This document shows, one piece after another, positions 27,937 to 36,172 of a stretch of 64,000 nt of DNA (position 1 is its first letter; every line of letters begins with the position of its first letter). The stretch is from an uncultured Brachyspira sp. Its GTDB lineage: Bacteria; Spirochaetota; Brachyspiria; Brachyspirales; Brachyspiraceae. Location of the stretch: NCBI RefSeq assembly GCF_944388875.1, contig NZ_CALXKQ010000003.1, forward strand, positions 186,001-250,000, read 5' to 3'. A program made the translations under genes and the position numbers. The notes below the pieces were generated by a model. It did no database searches. It was not told the origin of the DNA and saw only the letters and a program-made list of their open reading frames with translations.

Positions 27937-29025
27937 ATGAAAAAAATTATTTGTTTATTGCTGCTGTTAAATTCTTTTGTATTTGCTATAGATGATATTG
28001 TAGATAAAGATAATATGCATAACTTAATAGAAGGAGTAACATCAACAAGATTTGGTACAGACAGAGTTAGTACAATATATGACTTTGCTCCGCTTATGAA
28101 TCATAATACCCCTTTTAAATTGGGAGTATCATTATTAGATTTAACACATATAGTTGATAATAAAACAATAGGAACAGATGGAAAAAGAAAACTAGCATTT
28201 TTGCCTAAAGGTTTTGTAGGCTTAAGTTATGGAATGTTCGCTTTTGGTTATCAATTTAATTTATATAATGATATTACAAAAGGAGGTAATCCTATATCAC
28301 ATAGCCATTCTTTTTCATTTGGGTTCGCTAATGACAGATATAGACTATCTCTCCCTGTTTCATTCTCATTGTCAGACCCTAACTACTATGGAGGAAAAGC
28401 ATCTATAAGCACAACTCCTAAGTTTTCATTTATGTTTAGAAGCGGATTACTGGATGAATTTACAATATCGCTCCATTATGGAATTCAGCTTTCTACCGTT
28501 ACAAATCCTGTAGGAGGTACTAATATAGCACCTATGGTTATAGGAGGTTCTTTGTATGGAGATATAATGCTTACGAGATTTGATAATTATCCAGTTCAAA
28601 TCAGCATACCTGCCAAAGTTGCTTTCTATTATGGTATAGGAGCTAGATGGGCTACTATAGATGCAGGATATGTAGAAGATACTTTAATAAATTATCTATA
28701 TAGTGATACTGAACAAACGGAAAGGGCTACAGACAGTATGAGATTCTATGTACTATTGCCAGCCAAATTTGAGTCAAAATTAGGTGCTATATACTTTTAT
28801 GTAATGCCTAGATTAATGTTTGAAGGAAGTATATATAAAACTGATGGAATTTATAATCTGCATTATGGTATGGAAGGAGAGTTACAGCTTACTTTAATCG
28901 AAAATTTAACATTTGGATTAACAGCTTATGCTGAAGGACAATATATAGCAAGAAAAAATGCTGATTTTAATATAAATAATGCATTTGGAGGCGGATTGGA
29001 TGTTTGGGGAATATGGAGATATTAA
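27937..29025 (+). CDS. Putative beta-barrel outer-membrane protein
   Basis: Signal peptide (about residues 1-17, MKKIICLLLLLNSFVFA) and then a chain with alternating aromatic/polar strands (LSYGMFAFGYQFNLY, FSFGFANDRYRLSLP, FTISLHYGIQLS, YFYVMPRLMF) and a final aromatic W-R-Y residue set, as expected for an outer-membrane beta barrel of about 12-16 strands. I do not recognise a family; its sequence does not resemble the Brachyspira Vsp proteins as I remember them. GGAGAAG precedes the ATG. Two hairpins follow it. Confidence 0.65.
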   Translation: MKKIICLLLLLNSFVFAIDDIVDKDNMHNLIEGVTSTRFGTDRVSTIYDFAPLMNHNTPFKLGVSLLDLTHIVDNKTIGTDGKRKLAFLPKGFVGLSYGMFAFGYQFNLYNDITKGGNPISHSHSFSFGFANDRYRLSLPVSFSLSDPNYYGGKASISTTPKFSFMFRSGLLDEFTISLHYGIQLSTVTNPVGGTNIAPMVIGGSLYGDIMLTRFDNYPVQISIPAKVAFYYGIGARWATIDAGYVEDTLINYLYSDTEQTERATDSMRFYVLLPAKFESKLGAIYFYVMPRLMFEGSIYKTDGIYNLHYGMEGELQLTLIENLTFGLTAYAEGQYIARKNADFNINNAFGGGLDVWGIWRY

Positions 29026-29094
29026 AAACTGAAATAATAAAAGACTTATGCTAATTAAAAATAATAGCATATATCTAAAAATATAGAATTCAAA

Positions 29095-29130
29095 AATAGA
29101 ACTCTATAATATATAGAGTTCTATTTTTAT
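29095..29130 (+). terminator. Strong intrinsic terminator upstream of the first double-cubane gene
   Basis: Perfect 13-base stem (29095-29107 with 29113-29125), five-base loop, and TTTTAT. It ends only about 28 bases before the next ATG, so it either stops the outer-membrane protein transcript or acts as leader attenuator. A weaker version sits at the same place before the second gene. Confidence 0.8.
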
Positions 29131-29158
29131 AAAACAAATATATTCAGGGAGTAATACA

Positions 29159-30310
29159 ATGTCTAATAAGAATTTACCAGAAATTTTTGAAACATTTACA
29201 GATGCACGTAAAAAAGGTTTTCTTACTATGAAAGAAGAAAAAGATAAGGGAAGAAATGTAGTAGGAAGTTTTTGCACCTATACGCCGAAAGAAGTAATAT
29301 ATGCTGCTGATGCCATATCAGTATCATTATGCTCCACAAATGAAGAAACTATACCCGAAGCGGAAAAATATCTGCCTAAAAACTTATGTCCGTTAATAAA
29401 ATCAAGCTATGGTTTTGCTATAACAGATAAATGCCCTTATATGTATTTCTCTGATTTAATAGTAGGAGAAACCACATGTGATGGAAAGAAAAAGATGTAT
29501 GAGCTTTTAGGAGAAATAAAAAATACTCATGTTATGCAGCTGCCTCATTCAAAAAATGAATATGCTTTGGAACTTTGGAAAAATGAAATATCAGAACTTA
29601 TAAAAAGACTAGAAAAAGAATTTAATATAAAAATAACAGAAGAAAAATTAAGAGATTCTATAAAACTATTTAACGAAGAAAGAAGGGCAATAAAAGAATT
29701 ATATGAATTAGGAAAACTTAATCCTTCCCCTATAAGAGGAAGTGAAATGCATGAGGCTTTGCATTCATCTAATTATAAATTTAACAGAATAGCATACATA
29801 AATGAAATAAAACAATTAGTAAAGAGTATAAAAGAAACATATTTGCAAAGCGAACAAAAAGAATCTGATAAAAATAAACCTAGAATATTAATAACAGGAT
29901 GTCCTACTGGAGGACTTGTTGATAAAGTTATAAGACAGATTGAAGAAGTGGGTGGAAGTGTTGTTTGTTTTGAAAGCTGTTTAGGAAGTAAAAATTTTGA
30001 AATGCTTGTTGATGAAGATAAAGATCCAATAGAAGCCATTGCTGAAAAATATATTAATATACCTTGTTCAGTTATGAGTCCTAATGACGGCAGAATGGAT
30101 GTAATAAAAAAATATATAGAAGAATATAATATAGATGGGGTTATAGAAGTTACACTTACTGCATGTCATACTTATGCTGTAGAAACAGAAAAAGTAAGAC
30201 GTACTGTAGAAGAATGCGGAAAATCATATTTAAATATAGAAACTAATTATTCTAACAGTGATGCTCCTCAGCTTAGAACTAGGTTAGAAGCATTTATTGA
30301 AATGTTATAG
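29159..30310 (+). CDS. Double-cubane-cluster (HgdB-like) anaerobic reductase, copy 1
   Basis: Belongs to the 2-hydroxyacyl-CoA dehydratase superfamily and resembles the double-cubane cluster proteins, which hold an [8Fe-9S] cluster and accept electrons from an ATP-driven activator to carry out very low-potential reductions. Conserved cysteines lie in GSFCTYTPKE, then NLCPLIKSS, DKCPYMYFSDL, ETTCDGKKKMYE, ITGCPTGG and LTACHTYAVE. At 383 residues, one chain is full length. There is no separate HgdA-type subunit. Substrate unknown. A close paralogue follows at 30530. Confidence 0.85.
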   Translation: MSNKNLPEIFETFTDARKKGFLTMKEEKDKGRNVVGSFCTYTPKEVIYAADAISVSLCSTNEETIPEAEKYLPKNLCPLIKSSYGFAITDKCPYMYFSDLIVGETTCDGKKKMYELLGEIKNTHVMQLPHSKNEYALELWKNEISELIKRLEKEFNIKITEEKLRDSIKLFNEERRAIKELYELGKLNPSPIRGSEMHEALHSSNYKFNRIAYINEIKQLVKSIKETYLQSEQKESDKNKPRILITGCPTGGLVDKVIRQIEEVGGSVVCFESCLGSKNFEMLVDEDKDPIEAIAEKYINIPCSVMSPNDGRMDVIKKYIEEYNIDGVIEVTLTACHTYAVETEKVRRTVEECGKSYLNIETNYSNSDAPQLRTRLEAFIEML

Positions 30311-30342
30311 CTATATTTTTTTTAGAAAAATAAATTATTTAA

Positions 30343-30371
30343 TTGACAAATAATTACATTTTTATTATAAT
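30343..30371 (+). promoter_or_regulatory. Consensus promoter for the second double-cubane gene
   Basis: TTGACA (30343-30348), exactly 17 bases, TATAAT (30366-30371). It gives a leader of about 150 bases with an imperfect hairpin near 30378-30420 and a degenerate terminator-like stem at 30477-30494. Confidence 0.9.
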
Positions 30372-30529
30372 TTCGGTTATGATTACTAATTTTGCTGTAA
30401 ACAAATTGATAGTATCCATTTCATATCTATCTAAAAAATATACAAGACATATAATATAATATTCATTCTATAGGATATAGAATTTCATTTCTATTTTTAT
30501 AAAACAAATATATTTTAGGGAGTAATGCA

Positions 30530-31678
30530 ATGTCCAATAACGCTTTACCAGAAATTTTTGAAACATTTGCCGATGCACGTAAAAAAGGTTTTCTTGCTAT
30601 GAAAGCAGAAAAAGATAAGGGAAGAAACGTAGTAGGGACTTTTTGTACCTATACGCCAAAAGAATTAATATATGCTGCTAATGCAGTATCTGTATCATTA
30701 TGTTCTACAAGTGATGAAACTATACCTGAAGCTGAAAAATATCTGCCTAAAAACTTATGTCCGTTAATAAAATCAAGCTACGGTTTTGCTATAACAGATA
30801 AATGTCCCTATATGTATTTCTCTGATTTAATAGTAGGAGAAACTACATGCGACGGAAAGAAAAAGATGTATGAACTTTTGGGAGAAGTAAAAGATACTCA
30901 TGTTATGCAATTGCCTCATACAAAAAATTATTATTCCTTTGAGCTTTGGAAAAATGAATTAAATATACTTATAAAAAAATTAGAAGAAAAGTTTAATGTA
31001 AAAATAACAGAAGAAAAATTAAGAGATGCTATAAAATTATTCAATGAAGAGAGAACTCTTATGAAAGAATTTTTCTCTCTTGCTAAATTAGTACCTTCTC
31101 CTGTTAAAGGAACAGAACTGCATGATGTTATGAGTTCATCAAGCTTTAAATTTGATAAAAAAGAATTCTTTGAAGAAATTAAAAAAGCTATTGCAGATAC
31201 AAAAGCAAAATATGAAAGAGGAGAAACTCCATTTACTGAAGATACTCCTAGAATATTGATAACAGGATGTCCTACTGGAGGTGTTGTAAATAAAGTAATA
31301 AAACAAATAGAAGAAATAGGCGGTTCTGTTGTATGTATAGAAAATTGTTCAGGAACAAAAAATCATGAAATGCTAGTTGATGAAAATAAAGACCCAATAG
31401 AAGCCATTGCTGAAAGATATTTAAATATCCCTTGTTCTATTATGGTTAATAATGACGGGAGGATGGAAAGAATAAAAAGATATATAGATGAATATAAAGT
31501 TGATGGTGTTATAGATGTTACACTCACAGCATGTCATACTTACGCTATAGAAACAGAAAAAGTAAGACGTACTGTAGAAGGATGCGGAAAATCATATTTG
31601 GCTATAGAAACAAATTATTCTAATAGCGATGCTCCTCAAATTAGAACTAGATTAGAAGCATTTGTTGAAATGCTGTAA
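30530..31678 (+). CDS. Double-cubane-cluster (HgdB-like) anaerobic reductase, copy 2
   Basis: A tandem paralogue of the previous gene with long identical runs through KYLPKNLCPLIKSSYGFA and SDLIVGETTCDGKKKMYE; all the probable cluster cysteines are kept. The greatest difference lies in the middle (about residues 125-235, helical lid) and the region just after it. The 40 bases before the ATG also match those before copy 1, including AGGGAG. It has its own perfect-consensus promoter, so it may be the more strongly expressed copy. 382 residues. Confidence 0.85.
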   Translation: MSNNALPEIFETFADARKKGFLAMKAEKDKGRNVVGTFCTYTPKELIYAANAVSVSLCSTSDETIPEAEKYLPKNLCPLIKSSYGFAITDKCPYMYFSDLIVGETTCDGKKKMYELLGEVKDTHVMQLPHTKNYYSFELWKNELNILIKKLEEKFNVKITEEKLRDAIKLFNEERTLMKEFFSLAKLVPSPVKGTELHDVMSSSSFKFDKKEFFEEIKKAIADTKAKYERGETPFTEDTPRILITGCPTGGVVNKVIKQIEEIGGSVVCIENCSGTKNHEMLVDENKDPIEAIAERYLNIPCSIMVNNDGRMERIKRYIDEYKVDGVIDVTLTACHTYAIETEKVRRTVEGCGKSYLAIETNYSNSDAPQIRTRLEAFVEML

Positions 31679-32052
31679 TTAAATAATATAAATTATGAGT
31701 TTATAGCTTTAGTTATAATTATATTATAACTAGGTTATAAACTCAAATTATTAAAAATACTTTATATTTTAAATAAGTTAGTTTTAGCAATAATAATCAT
31801 AAAAATTGTAAACTTTTAATAATTCATTTATTAGATAAAAAATGAAACTGTATTTATTAACACAAATAAAATTATAGCTTTAATTATAATTGGAATAAAG
31901 ATAAAACTATGAGCATACGGTAAATTTATTAGCGATATATTTAAAGCGAACAATTTTTATTAGCAATAACAATATGAAAATTGTGAGCATACGGAAATTA
32001 TTAGCTGTATAATTAAAGCGAACAATTTTTATTAGCAATAATAGGAAGGAAT
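31679..32052. other. 374-base gene-free region with tandem repeats
   Basis: No gene. It holds an AT-rich palindromic stretch after copy 2 (near 31690-31745, with ATTATAATTATATTATAACTAGGTTATAAAC-like symmetry in its first half), then a duplication of about 58 bases (31911-31969 and 31985-32042). A third, partial copy of the TTAGCAATAA plus AAAATTGT motif lies near 31780-31812. The second copy ends in AGGAAGG, the ribosome site of the next gene. Confidence 0.6.
31911..32042 (+). repeat. Two-copy tandem repeat of about 58 bases
   Basis: 31911-31969 and 31985-32042 both begin GAGCATACGG and share AAAGCGAACAATTTTTATTA then GCAATAA, with a few small differences. Between them, AAAATTGT is complementary to ACAATTTT inside each unit, so the repeats can fold into alternative hairpins. 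Just before the desulfurase gene. Confidence 0.9.
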
Positions 32053-33201
32053 ATGATATACTTTGATAATGCAGCAACAACATTAAAAAAGCCAGAAACT
32101 GTTGCTAAAGCAGTTTTCAATGCCATAAATAGTTTTGCAAATGCTTCAAGAGGGTCTTATGAATCATCTTTAAATAGTGAAAGAGTCATATTAGATACAA
32201 GAGAAAGAATTGTTAAACTTTTTAATGGCTACAGCCCTAATTATGCTGCCTTTACAAGCAATTCCACAGAAGCATTAAATACTGCGATTAAAGGAACAAT
32301 AGAAAATCATAAAGATACTCATATTATAACAACTTCTTTGGAACATAACAGCGTATTAAGACCGCTTTATGAGATGCAGGAACTTGGTGCAGAACTAACT
32401 ATAATAAAAGCAAATATAAAAGGTGAAATAAATTATTCAGATATAGAAAAGAGCATAAAATCAAATACTAAGGCTATTGTATGCACTCATGCCTCTAATG
32501 TAATAGGAGATGTTTTAGATATAGATTTTATAGGAAGTTTATGCTCCAAACATAATATATTATTTATTTTGGATGCATCACAAAGTGCAGGTTCAATAGA
32601 TATTGATATGAAGAAAAGCAATATTGATATAGTATGCTTTACAGGACATAAAGGTTTAATGGGACCTCAAGGTACTGGAGGATTATGTATAAAAAAAGAT
32701 ATTAAAATAAAGCCATTGAAAAGCGGAGGCTCTGGTATAAAAACATATTCTAAAACACAGCCTGAAAATATGCCAACAAGACTTGAAGCAGGTACTTTAA
32801 ATAGTCATTCTATAGCTGGACTTAATGCGGCATTAGAATTTATAGAAAATGAAACTGTTGAAAAAATACGAAAACGTGAAAAAGATTTGGCAGATTATTT
32901 TTATAATGGAATTAAAGATATAGAAAATATAAAGCTCTATGGTAATTATAATACGAAAAATAGAACATCAATAGTTGCTTTAAATATTGGGGAAATAGAT
33001 TCGGCAAAGATTTCTGACATACTTGCAAATGAATATAATATAGCTACTAGATCAGGCGGACATTGTGCCCCTCTTATGCATGAATCATTGAATACAGTTA
33101 AACAGGGTATTGTAAGATTTAGCTTTTCTTATTTTAATACTGAAGAAGAAATTGAAAAAGGTATTAATGCAGTAAAACAAATTAGTAAAAAATTTTTATA
33201 A
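32053..33201 (+). CDS. Cysteine desulfurase-like PLP enzyme (EF2568-type)
   Basis: Takes sulfur (or selenium) from cysteine to form a persulfide used in cluster or carrier maturation. N-terminal YFDNAATTLKKPETV, TSLEHNSVLRPLYE, the PLP lysine in CFTGHKGLMGPQGTGG, and the active-site cysteine in TRSGGHCAPLMHESL, which matches the class of EF2568-type desulfurases. Complete at 382 residues. Its neighbours on both sides are double-cubane enzymes and the activator, which suggests a maturation role. The activator follows after 27 bases. Confidence 0.88.
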   Translation: MIYFDNAATTLKKPETVAKAVFNAINSFANASRGSYESSLNSERVILDTRERIVKLFNGYSPNYAAFTSNSTEALNTAIKGTIENHKDTHIITTSLEHNSVLRPLYEMQELGAELTIIKANIKGEINYSDIEKSIKSNTKAIVCTHASNVIGDVLDIDFIGSLCSKHNILFILDASQSAGSIDIDMKKSNIDIVCFTGHKGLMGPQGTGGLCIKKDIKIKPLKSGGSGIKTYSKTQPENMPTRLEAGTLNSHSIAGLNAALEFIENETVEKIRKREKDLADYFYNGIKDIENIKLYGNYNTKNRTSIVALNIGEIDSAKISDILANEYNIATRSGGHCAPLMHESLNTVKQGIVRFSFSYFNTEEEIEKGINAVKQISKKFL

Positions 33202-33228
33202 AATAAATTAAAATTAAAGGAAATTAAA

Positions 33229-34302
33229 ATGTATTATATTGGTATAGATATAGGCTCAACAGCTTCAAAGGTTGCAGTTTATGATGATAATATTAATGAT
33301 TTAAGAGAACTATTTATGATTCCTACAGGATGGTCTGGAATTGAGGCAGCTTCAAAAATTTTGGATATGCTGAAAGAGAAAAATATAAATATAGAAGATT
33401 CATACTTTGTGGGTACAGGATATGGAAGAGTATCAATAGAGTATGCTAATAAGACTGTAACAGAAATTACATGTCATGCTAAGGGTGCTAATTTTTTATT
33501 TAATAATTTGAATGGCACTTTAATAGATATAGGCGGACAGGATACTAAAATAATAAGCATAAAAAATGGAAAAGTTGATAATTTTATTATGAATGATAAA
33601 TGTTCTGCAGGTACTGGAAGATTTATAGAGTTAATGTCTAATTCTTTAGGATGTTCTATACCTAGCCTTCTAGAAGAAGCAGAAAAATGTAAGGAAACAG
33701 ATGTTATTATAAGCTCAATGTGTACAGTATTTGCAGAAACTGAAGTTATAAGTCTTAAATCAAGCGGAAAACAAAAAAGCGAGATTGCTTATGCTATAGT
33801 AAATTCTGTTGCAAATAAAGTTGCTTCACTTTGCGGAAAGTTTAAAGATGATACTTATTTTCTTACAGGAGGATTATGCGTATTCGATTATTTAGTTAAA
33901 ACATTAGAAAAAACTTTAGGCGGTAAAGTTATTACAGACAGCAGAGGTCAGTATGCAGGTGCTATAGGAGCAGCTATTATCGGATTTGAAAAAAACTCTA
34001 ATAATAAAAATATTACAAAAAATACCTCTGAAAACAGCAATATAAAAAAAGAAGAGAATAAAGAAAAAAAATTAGTTATAACTTTCAATACTATAACAGA
34101 TGTTATGAGAGCAGAAAAAGCTTTTAAAGATATTATGTCAAAAACTAATGAAATACTTGGAAAAATAATATCTATACCAAGTGAAATATCTGCAGGATGC
34201 GGTATGTCTTGGGAAAGTGAAACCAATTTGAAAGATAATTTAATAAATATATTAAAAGAAAATGATATAGAATATGATAATTGCTATGAAATAGCTAAAT
34301 AA
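33229..34302 (+). CDS. HgdC-like ATPase activator fused to a DUF3343-like domain
   Basis: The N-terminal about 260 residues are a 2-hydroxyacyl-CoA dehydratase activase (ASKHA fold): YYIGIDIGSTASKVAVYDD, LIDIGGQDTKII, and the bridging [4Fe-4S] cysteines in DKCSAGTGRFIE and SSMCTVFAETEV. It injects electrons with ATP hydrolysis into the double-cubane protein. After an N/K/E-rich linker (about 255-280) there is a second domain (281-357) with VITFNTITDVMRAEKAF and SIPSEISAGCGMSW, the pattern of DUF3343, a proposed sulfur/selenium carrier-like domain. The fusion is unusual. Confidence 0.87.
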   Translation: MYYIGIDIGSTASKVAVYDDNINDLRELFMIPTGWSGIEAASKILDMLKEKNINIEDSYFVGTGYGRVSIEYANKTVTEITCHAKGANFLFNNLNGTLIDIGGQDTKIISIKNGKVDNFIMNDKCSAGTGRFIELMSNSLGCSIPSLLEEAEKCKETDVIISSMCTVFAETEVISLKSSGKQKSEIAYAIVNSVANKVASLCGKFKDDTYFLTGGLCVFDYLVKTLEKTLGGKVITDSRGQYAGAIGAAIIGFEKNSNNKNITKNTSENSNIKKEENKEKKLVITFNTITDVMRAEKAFKDIMSKTNEILGKIISIPSEISAGCGMSWESETNLKDNLINILKENDIEYDNCYEIAK

Positions 34303-34512
34303 ATATAATATATTAGAGCTACTCTACAAGATTAATTACAAACATAATATTTTATATGTTGTATAGTTAATTATTTTTTATATATAAATATGCAGTCATT
34401 TGGCGGATGTTCATACTTTGGCAGCAAAATAAATATGTAGTAGTTCCAACAATTATAAATAAAATGAGTTTTGAAATAAGTCTAATAAATTTATAAAACA
34501 TATTTGTTAAAT

Positions 34513-34548
34513 AAAAAAGGATTCAGATATATATCCAAATCCTTTTTT
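34513..34548. terminator. Bidirectional terminator between convergent genes
   Basis: Stem 34513-34523 with 34538-34548 (11 pairs), with A6 and T6 runs on the flanks. It closes the double-cubane locus and the minus-strand amidohydrolase unit. The rest of 34303-34566 has nothing I can name. Confidence 0.85.
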
Positions 34549-34566
34549 AGTATCTCAGTATAATAA

Positions 34567-36147
34567 CTATATACTGTAAACTATATCCCCATCAACTATA
34601 GTCTTTAACACCTTAATATCTTTTATTTCCTTAGTGTCAACCTCAAATATATCCCTATCTAAAACTATAAAATCAGCAAGTTTATCTTCTTCAATACTTC
34701 CTTTAACACCATCCTCAAAAGACATATAAGCACTTCCCATAGTATATAAATAAACTGCCTCTTTTACAGTGAGTTTTTCCTGAGGCATCCATCCTCCTTC
34801 AGGCCATCCTTTTAAATCTTCCCTATTAACAGCACAATGTATACCCTCCATAACATTAATACTATCAACAGGACCAGCAGAACCAAATCCTATATTAACT
34901 CCCATATCCATAGCTGTTTTATAAGCATAACTCGTAGAAGCCTTATCATAACCTACCCTATTTTCAACAACATGCATATCATAATTAAGAAATACAGGCT
35001 GATAATATATACCTACATTCAATTCTTTCATTCTTTCAAATAACTCTTTATCTGTAATCTGGCAATGTACTAATCCATTTCTTCTATATTTAAAATCTTT
35101 AGTATCTTTTATTTTTTCTATAGATTTTAATGCCATATCAATAGCACCATCTCCAGTAGCCTGTATTGCCAGAGAATAATCTAAACTGTTTGCATATTCA
35201 ACTAACTCATCAAGTTCATCCTGCTTATATTGTGTAACGCCTCTGAAACCTTTTGAATCATTGTAATCCTCCCTCAAAAGAGCAGTTCTTGAGCCTATGC
35301 CTCCGTCTATTATCAATTTAATATGCCCTACTTTAAATCTATCATCATCTATATACTGATAGTAATAATACTGTCTAAAATCATCAATATCTTCTTTACT
35401 GATAAACTGTGCCTGCTCGCATACTCTTATTTTTAATTTCTTTTCTCTATGAAGTTTCTGATATGCATCTATAATTTTTCTATAATCTAAATCAGGCAAA
35501 CTTCTCAAATCATCTGTCTGAACAGAAGTAATACCCATTTTGAAAAATATTTCCTGAGTATCAAGTATTAAAGACTTTAATGTATCAATTTCAAATGATT
35601 TAATCTTAGCTAAAATTAAAGTCATAGCTTTTGAACTTATTAAGCCATTATCAAAATCTATAGTATCGCTTTGCATATCACTTGTAATTCCGCATATCTC
35701 AAGAGCCTTACTATTTGCCACTATCATCTCTCCGCAGCATCTTCTAAAAGCAACAGGATATTCTCTGGAAATATTATCCAAATCATATTTATTAAGCATT
35801 CTCTTATCTTCAAAATAATCCTGATTCCATCCTCTTCCTATAATCCAATCATTATATCTTTCAGCTGCTTGTGAAATTTCTATTACTTCTCTTATAGACT
35901 TGCATCCGCTTAAATCAAGCATAGTATTAAAACGTGCATAAGAAACAAAATTTACATTGCTGTCATTAAATCCCGGTATAACAGTTCTGCCTTCTAAATC
36001 TATTATCTCTTCTGCATCGGCATACTTTTTTAATACCTCTTCATTACTTCCTGCAAAAGCTATTCTGCCATTATCAACAGCAACAGCTTCATAAATGTTA
36101 TCATCTTTATCCATAGAATAAATTTTGGCATTTTTAAAAATTCTCAT
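34567..36147 (-). CDS. YtcJ-like amidohydrolase with altered metal-site residues
   Basis: A 526-residue protein with the amidohydrolase-3 (YtcJ) architecture: N-terminal beta sandwich, then a TIM barrel and a returning beta strand (DFIVLDRDIFEV). The family's HxH in PGFxDSHxH reads DSNVN here (Asn64, Asn66), the usual AxGD loop reads AIQATGDGA, the H...NS.AL element reads CCGEMIVANSKALE, and the GSD near 422 reads GSAGP. Lys277 and His361 remain. The protein is therefore probably inactive as a metal hydrolase or uses another mechanism. Last gene in the kdgK-murD-ABC-F run. Confidence 0.8.
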   Translation of the reverse strand: MRIFKNAKIYSMDKDDNIYEAVAVDNGRIAFAGSNEEVLKKYADAEEIIDLEGRTVIPGFNDSNVNFVSYARFNTMLDLSGCKSIREVIEISQAAERYNDWIIGRGWNQDYFEDKRMLNKYDLDNISREYPVAFRRCCGEMIVANSKALEICGITSDMQSDTIDFDNGLISSKAMTLILAKIKSFEIDTLKSLILDTQEIFFKMGITSVQTDDLRSLPDLDYRKIIDAYQKLHREKKLKIRVCEQAQFISKEDIDDFRQYYYYQYIDDDRFKVGHIKLIIDGGIGSRTALLREDYNDSKGFRGVTQYKQDELDELVEYANSLDYSLAIQATGDGAIDMALKSIEKIKDTKDFKYRRNGLVHCQITDKELFERMKELNVGIYYQPVFLNYDMHVVENRVGYDKASTSYAYKTAMDMGVNIGFGSAGPVDSINVMEGIHCAVNREDLKGWPEGGWMPQEKLTVKEAVYLYTMGSAYMSFEDGVKGSIEEDKLADFIVLDRDIFEVDTKEIKDIKVLKTIVDGDIVYSI

Positions 36148-36172
36148 TACTTTTCTCCCTTTATAAAAGTAT

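Noticed and set aside
27937-29025. Brachyspira variable surface protein (Vsp)
   Set aside because: Size and signal peptide would fit, but the sequence shows none of the start-region motifs I recall for Vsp proteins, so only an unnamed beta barrel is claimed.
29159-31678. The two HgdB-like genes as the two subunits of a 2-hydroxyacyl-CoA dehydratase
   Set aside because: The HgdA and HgdB subunits are quite different from each other, whereas these two proteins are close paralogues with matching leaders. No CoA-transferase or acyl-CoA dehydrogenase gene is nearby, so a double-cubane reductase fits better.
31911-32042. The repeated units as a small CRISPR array
   Set aside because: There are only two units of about 58 bases with imperfect identity, one 15-base gap, and no cas gene in the window.
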